Source: Microbacteriaceae bacterium (GTDB lineage Bacteria > Actinomycetota > Actinomycetes > Actinomycetales > Microbacteriaceae). From it: a DNA stretch of 15,952 nucleotides. This document shows, in pieces, positions 12,916-15,952 of this stretch. The stretch's first letter is position 1. Every line of letters starts with the position of its first letter. The stretch lies in NCBI GenBank assembly GCA_012719255.1, contig JAAYAS010000317.1, forward strand, positions 1 through 15,952. The letters are read 5' to 3'. The notes beneath the pieces were generated by a model. The model was not told where the DNA came from and did not search any database. It saw nothing but the letters and a program-made list of their open reading frames with translations. A program made the translations under genes and the position numbers.

Positions 12916-13473
12916 GTGCGCACCGATGCCCGCCGCCGCCGCGAGCGGCTCATCGCCGAAGCCCGCCGGCTGTTCGCCGAGCAGGGCCACGGCGTCGCCC
13001 TCGAGGCCGTCGCCGAGGCGAGCGAGGTCGGCATCGCGACGCTCTACCGCAACTTCGCCGCGCGCGACGAGCTCATCACCGCCGTCGCGCTCGCGATCAT
13101 CGACGACGTCGAGCTCGCCGTGGCCCGATGCGCCGAGCACGCCGACGCCGACGCGGTCACGGCCTGGCGCGAGCTCGTCGACCGGCTCGTCGAGCTCGAC
13201 CTCGGCGCGCTCACCGACGCGCTCGGCGCGACCGGCTCAGCGCATGCCGAGACCGACGCCGCGCAGCGGCGCGCCGCCGCCGGCCTCGACGCGCTGCTCG
13301 CGCGGCTCGCGGCCGGCGGCGCCGTGCGGGCCGAGCTCCGCGCGATCGACGTCGTCGTCGCGATCAGCATCCTCACCCGGCCGCAGCCCGCCGCGGTCCG
13401 GGCGGCGACCCCGGGGCTCGTCGAGCGGCTCGTCGACGGGTTCGTCGCCTGGGCCGCGCCCGCCCCGCGCTGA
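12916..13473 (+). CDS. TetR family transcriptional regulator
   Basis: A 185-residue DNA-binding repressor. The N-terminal TetR domain is typical: RLIAEARRLFAEQGHGVALEAVAEASEVGIATLYRNFAARDELI (residues 11-54 in register), with the helix-turn-helix at about 28-47 and the characteristic YRNF. The C-terminal ~130 residues are the variable helical ligand and dimer domain; the ligand cannot be predicted. The start is GTG at 12916, set by GAGGAG (12905-12910) five bases upstream. It diverges from the membrane protein at 11709-12806 and shares a 109-base region with a 13-bp palindrome, so it probably represses that gene and itself. The OsmC-like gene downstream has its own promoter. Confidence 0.93.
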   Translation: MRTDARRRRERLIAEARRLFAEQGHGVALEAVAEASEVGIATLYRNFAARDELITAVALAIIDDVELAVARCAEHADADAVTAWRELVDRLVELDLGALTDALGATGSAHAETDAAQRRAAAGLDALLARLAAGGAVRAELRAIDVVVAISILTRPQPAAVRAATPGLVERLVDGFVAWAAPAPR

Positions 13474-13474
13474 C

Positions 13475-13490
13475 CCCGCTCCCCAGCGGG
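13475..13490 (+). terminator. Small hairpin after tetR
   Basis: CCCGCT and AGCGGG form a 6-bp stem around CCCC immediately after the tetR stop codon and just before the next promoter. With no T-tract it is at most a weak terminator. Confidence 0.35.
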
Positions 13491-13495
13491 ATGCG

Positions 13496-13501
13496 TAGGC
13501 T
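13496..13501 (+). promoter_or_regulatory. -10 box (TAGGCT) for the OsmC-like gene
   Basis: TAGGCT in the context GCGTAGGCTCG, almost the same as at the tetR promoter, lies 33 bases before the ATG at 13535. AGGAG at 13524-13528 is the ribosome site. Confidence 0.45.
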
Positions 13502-13534
13502 CGGCATCCCGTCCGCCGAGCGCAGGAGCCCCGC

Positions 13535-14014
13535 ATGACCGATGCCGAGACGCCCGATCCCGAGCACCTCGCCCCCGACGAGCTGCGCATCGAGCGCGAG
13601 GGCCGCGGCAGCTACCTCGTGCGCAACGGCCGCGGCGGCCGGATGCGGGTCGCCTACGAGGGCTCGGCCGACTCGTTCACGCCGATCGAGCTGCTCCGTC
13701 TCGCCACCGGCCTGTGCGCCGCGCTGTCGGCCGATCACGTGCTCGCGAGCCGGCTCGGCGAGGGGTTCGCGGCGACCGTCGAGACCGACGCCCGCATCGA
13801 GGCGGCCGGCTCGCCGACCGAGCGGCGCATCGCCGAGCTGTCGACCCGCATCGTCGCCGAGGCGGGAGGGCTCGACCCGGAGCGCCGCGCACCGCTCGTC
13901 GAGCGCGCGGAGGCCGCCGTCGACCGGCTCTGCGCCGTCGGCCGGACGGTCGAGCAGGGCGCGGCGGTGCGCACCGAGGTGGTCGTCGAGCCCCGCGCGG
14001 CGTCCCGGGACTGA
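13535..14014 (+). CDS. OsmC-like protein (OsmC/Ohr superfamily)
   Basis: A 159-residue cytoplasmic protein. The superfamily pattern is visible: an N-terminal strand region (IEREGRGSYLVRNGRGGRMRV), the helix-start signature FTPIELLRLATGLCAALSAD with Cys61, and the C-terminal helix with a second cysteine, DRLCAVGRTVEQG (Cys133). OsmC and Ohr use such a cysteine pair to reduce organic hydroperoxides; the spacing here fits, although the sequence is closer to the broad 'OsmC-like' group than to Ohr itself, so the peroxidase activity is inferred. The start is supported by AGGAG six bases upstream. It lies behind tetR but has its own TAGGCT box, and it is convergent with the small membrane protein. 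Confidence 0.85.
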   Translation: MTDAETPDPEHLAPDELRIEREGRGSYLVRNGRGGRMRVAYEGSADSFTPIELLRLATGLCAALSADHVLASRLGEGFAATVETDARIEAAGSPTERRIAELSTRIVAEAGGLDPERRAPLVERAEAAVDRLCAVGRTVEQGAAVRTEVVVEPRAASRD

Positions 14015-14044
14015 TCCCGATCGCCGTGTCGAGGCCGCGCACGA

Positions 14045-14437
14045 TCATGAGGTCGAACGGGGCAGCACGACGCCGGGCGCGGGCGAGGCGGCGCCGGTCG
14101 CGGGGACGGGGGCGGATGCGGGATCCCGCTCCCCCGCGGCCGACGCGCGCGCCGCGAGCCGCGCCGAGATCGAGGCGTCGAGGCCGCCGGCGAGCATCGC
14201 GAGCGCCGAGCCGAGCGCGATCCAGCCGAGCACCGCCGGAATCGGCGACCCGGTCGCCGCGAGCAGCGTGCCGGCGCCGGTCATCAGCACGAAGAAGCAG
14301 GCGCCCGGAGGCCCCGGGTCGAGCACGCGCCCGAGCGCGACGGCCGCGACGGCGACCGCGAGCCAGGTGAGCCAGGTGAGCCGGCGGCCGCACCTCGAGC
14401 AGCGCGGCGGCGAACGGCGAGCGGTGCATGCGAGCAT
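14045..14437 (-). CDS. Small hypothetical membrane protein
   Basis: A 130-residue product without a recognised family. A short basic N-terminus with three cysteines (CSRCGRR near residues 13-19) is followed by three hydrophobic helices at about 21-37, 46-62 and 67-85, then an Ala/Pro-rich, probably disordered tail. The frame is open further upstream to 14500, but that part would run into the tRNA terminator, so ATG 14437 is the better start; no Shine-Dalgarno is seen. An ATG at 14429 opens another frame, which is arginine-rich and lacks the hydrophobic pattern. A 9-bp repeat (14360-14382) encodes LTWLTWL at the start of helix one. The hydrophobic periodicity supports a real gene; function is unknown. 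Confidence 0.6.
   Translation of the reverse strand: MLACTARRSPPRCSRCGRRLTWLTWLAVAVAAVALGRVLDPGPPGACFFVLMTGAGTLLAATGSPIPAVLGWIALGSALAMLAGGLDASISARLAARASAAGERDPASAPVPATGAASPAPGVVLPRSTS
14360..14382. repeat. 9-bp tandem repeat, 2.5 copies
   Basis: GAGCCAGGT is repeated at 14360-14368 and 14369-14377 with a partial third copy. It is in frame in the small membrane protein and encodes LTWLTWL. Confidence 0.85.
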
Positions 14438-14461
14438 TGTCCGCCCGGCACTGCGGGGCGG

Positions 14462-14502
14462 CGAAAAATGACCGATGGCCTCGCGTTTCCGCGAGGCCAT
14501 CG
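14462..14502 (-). terminator. Rho-independent terminator of tRNA-Ala
   Basis: A perfect 13-bp inverted repeat (14473-14485 with 14490-14502) around a 4-base loop, followed on the minus strand by GTCATTTTTCGC, which supplies the T-tract. It begins three bases after the CCA end of the tRNA. Confidence 0.95.
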
Positions 14503-14504
14503 AA

Positions 14505-14580
14505 TGGTGGAGCTAAGGGGACTCGAACCCCTGACCCCCTGCATGCCATGCAGGTGCGCTACCAGCTGCGCCATAGCCCC
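14505..14580 (-). tRNA. tRNA-Ala (anticodon GGC), CCA encoded
   Basis: On the minus strand the acceptor stem GGGGCTA pairs with TAGCTCC with one G·T pair. The D arm GCGCAGCTGGTAGCGC is canonical. The anticodon stem CCTGC/GCAGG closes the loop ATGGCAT with anticodon GGC, and the T arm AGGGGTTCGAGTCCCCT is complete. The discriminator is A (14508), and CCA is encoded at 14507-14505. This tRNA reads GCC and GCU codons, the dominant alanine codon type in so GC-rich a genome. Confidence 0.97.
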
Positions 14581-14667
14581 GTGCCGAAGCAACCCCACGA
14601 GCATAGCGCGGGAATCCGGGAGGGGTCAAATCGACGGCGGCGCGTGTCGGCCGGGGCGTCGAGGCCC

Positions 14668-14690
14668 GGCTTCGGCAGGCTCAGGGCTCG
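14668..14690. repeat. Possible dispersed intergenic repeat
   Basis: Between the tRNA and the TauE gene lies GGCTTCGGCAGGCTCAGGGC. It resembles the TTCGACAGGCTCAGG-type element that I recall occurring many times between genes in actinobacterial genomes. Only one copy is in the window, so the call rests on memory of that motif. Confidence 0.35.
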
Positions 14691-14713
14691 ATGGTGCTCA
14701 GGGCGCGACGGGG

Positions 14714-15511
14714 TCAGGGCTCGCGGCGGCGGGGCCAGGCGTCGATCGCCATGCGGATGATGACGAACACGAGGAAGCCCGCGAACGCGACGTTCGCCCA
14801 GAACGGATCGAGCGCGTGCGCGATCCACACCCCCGCCGGGGTGAGCAGCGCCGCCGCGAGGCCGATGACGCCCGCCGCCCGCAGGTCGACGTTGCCGCGG
14901 CGCACGTTCGCCACCGTGCCCGCGATGCCCGTCGCGATGATCATCAGCAGCGAGGTGCCCTTCGCCATCACATCGCTCGCGCCGAACAGCAGCACGAGCG
15001 CCGGCACCACGACGATGCCGCCGCCGATGCCGAGCAGCCCCGCGAGCACCCCCGCGCCCACGCCGACGAGCACGATGAGCGCGCCGTTCACGAGGTCGAC
15101 GTGCACCCGCGCATCCCGGTCGGGGATCACCACGAACAGCAGCGCGATCACCACGACGAGGAACGCGATGAACGACCACTGCAGCGCCCGCTTCGAGAGC
15201 TTCGCGAGCAGCCAGGCGCCGATCGGCGCGCCGACGATCGAGCCGCCCGCGAGCAGACCCGCGAGCAGCGGGTCGACATGGCCCTGCGTCGCGTACGACG
15301 CGACGCCCGCGAGCGAGGGCGCGACGATCGCGAGCAGCGAGGTGCCCGCCGCGAGCCGCTGCTGGTAGCCGAGCCAGAGCACGAGCGCGGGCACGATGAT
15401 GAGCCCGCCGCCCACGCCGAACAGTCCCGACGCGAGCCCCACGAGCATCCCCGTCACCGCGAGCGCCGCCCAGTTGCGGCGCGGTGCGAGCTGCGAGTCG
15501 ACCACGGCCAT
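14714..15511 (-). CDS. TauE/SafE family membrane permease (second copy)
   Basis: A 265-residue integral membrane protein with eight or so helices in two homologous halves, each carrying the family motif: GLFGVGGGLIIVPAL (residues 29-43) and GLLGIGGGIVVVPAL. A charged segment (PDRDARVHVDL) separates the halves. The family transports sulfite, sulfoacetate or related anions; this one has no sulfur-gene neighbour, so its substrate is open. It is a different subfamily from the protein at 5430-6215. The ATG at 15511 follows GGAGAGG with no proper spacing, whereas GTG 15505 stands six bases from that site, so the true start could be two codons later. Promoter box TAGGCT at 15549-15554 gives it its own transcript, separate from rsfS. 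Confidence 0.92.
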   Translation of the reverse strand: MAVVDSQLAPRRNWAALAVTGMLVGLASGLFGVGGGLIIVPALVLWLGYQQRLAAGTSLLAIVAPSLAGVASYATQGHVDPLLAGLLAGGSIVGAPIGAWLLAKLSKRALQWSFIAFLVVVIALLFVVIPDRDARVHVDLVNGALIVLVGVGAGVLAGLLGIGGGIVVVPALVLLFGASDVMAKGTSLLMIIATGIAGTVANVRRGNVDLRAAGVIGLAAALLTPAGVWIAHALDPFWANVAFAGFLVFVIIRMAIDAWPRRREP

Positions 15512-15548
15512 CCTCTCCGCGGCCGCGAGCGCCGCGGCCGACCGGGCC

Positions 15549-15554
15549 AGCCTA
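15549..15554 (-). promoter_or_regulatory. -10 box (TAGGCT) for the second TauE gene
   Basis: TAGGCT on the minus strand, in context GCGTAGGCTGG, stands 37 bases before the ATG at 15511 in the 57-base gap after rsfS. GGAGAGG (15512-15518) follows in the leader. Confidence 0.45.
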
Positions 15555-15568
15555 CGCCCCGACGGCGG

Positions 15569-15952
15569 CTACTCGGCCGAGTCGGCGTCGGCCGCGTCGC
15601 CCTCCGGCAGCTGCAGGTCGATCACCGGGGCATCGCGCCAGATGCGCTCGAGGCTGTAGTAGAGGCGGTCCTCCTCGTGGAAGACGTGCACGACGATGTC
15701 GCCGAAGTCGAGCAGCACCCAGCGACCGAGGTCCTGCCCCTCGCGGCGCAGCACGCGCTGGCCAGCCTCCTCGCGGAGGCGGTCGTCGATCTCCTCGGCG
15801 ATCGACAGCACCATGCGCTCGTTGCGGGCCGACACGAGCAGGAACGCGTCGGTGAGCGGCAGGTTCTCGCTCACGTCGAGCGCGACGAGATCGAACCCGC
15901 TGCGGTCGTCGGCGGCCTTCGCGGCCAGGCGGATGAGGTCGAGCGCACGTTC
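15569..15952 (-). CDS. rsfS: Ribosomal silencing factor RsfS, 5' end beyond window
   Basis: RsfS (Iojap/DUF143) binds uL14 on the large ribosomal subunit and blocks subunit joining when nutrients are short. The frame is open from the last base of the window: ERALDLIRLAAKAADD, DLVALDVSENLPLTDAF, ARNERMVLSIAEEI, GRWVLLDFGDIVVHVFHEEDRLYYSLERIW. These cover the whole RsfS core, followed by an acidic tail ending DADSAE. The 127 residues seen are near the full length, so only the first few are missing; an internal ATG at 15874 would cut off a conserved strand and is rejected. rsfS usually follows nadD, which would lie just to the right of the window. The gene behind it (TauE) has its own promoter. 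Confidence 0.96.
   Translation of the reverse strand, partial: ERALDLIRLAAKAADDRSGFDLVALDVSENLPLTDAFLLVSARNERMVLSIAEEIDDRLREEAGQRVLRREGQDLGRWVLLDFGDIVVHVFHEEDRLYYSLERIWRDAPVIDLQLPEGDAADADSAE

Noticed and set aside
14427..14429. ATG at 14429 (minus) preceded by GACAAT as a leaderless start
   Set aside because: It opens an arginine-rich frame, whereas the neighbouring frame from 14437 has three clear hydrophobic helices.
14284..14604. A 106-codon minus-strand frame over the tRNA region
   Set aside because: It runs through tRNA-Ala and its terminator and has no protein motif.

Overview
The window is a very GC-rich stretch of chromosome with strong G/C preference at third codon positions, actinobacterial protein families and TAnnnT-type -10 boxes. 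I infer an actinomycete, most likely of the Microbacteriaceae type; the genus cannot be fixed from sequence alone. Coding density is high, no stretch over 300 bases lacks a gene, and I see no phage, IS or CRISPR.

Layout. (1) 1-2570: the glyoxylate shunt operon, the 3' two thirds of isocitrate lyase (aceA) followed by malate synthase A (aceB). (2) 2598-4974, minus strand: a small two-helix membrane protein of unknown function and a 506-residue lipoprotein of unknown function. (3) 5040-6215: a sulfur-handling operon, a single-domain rhodanese plus a TauE/SafE-type permease, behind a 16-bp inverted repeat typical of CsoR/CstR repressors. (4) 6267-9188: the most unusual gene in the window, one 973-codon frame joining a superfamily 2 helicase/translocase to an almost complete primary-type sigma-70 factor (regions 1.2 to 4.2) and a basic, proline-rich tail. 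(5) 9225-11677, minus strand: a membrane-associated protein of unknown function and a coiled-coil DUF2130 protein with a PD-(D/E)XK-like nuclease core. (6) 11709-13473: a multi-pass ABC-2/YhgE-like membrane protein divergent from a TetR regulator, with a palindrome between them. (7) 13535-14437: an OsmC-like protein convergent with a small membrane protein. (8) 14462-15952, minus strand: tRNA-Ala(GGC) with a strong terminator, a second TauE/SafE permease, and the ribosomal silencing factor RsfS, which runs off the right edge.

Two promoter styles recur. Four genes have a TAnnnT box only 6-7 nt before the chosen ATG and no Shine-Dalgarno, which predicts leaderless mRNAs; the helicase-sigma gene is one of them. 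Four others have the same hexamer TAGGCT followed by a short leader and usually a Shine-Dalgarno.

The main candidate for something undescribed is the helicase-sigma fusion. It would bring its own ATP-driven DNA translocase to RNA polymerase in cis. The helicase half resembles the XPB/Ssl2 broad family, so a promoter-opening or transcription-repair role is a reasonable hypothesis, but nothing in the sequence proves it.
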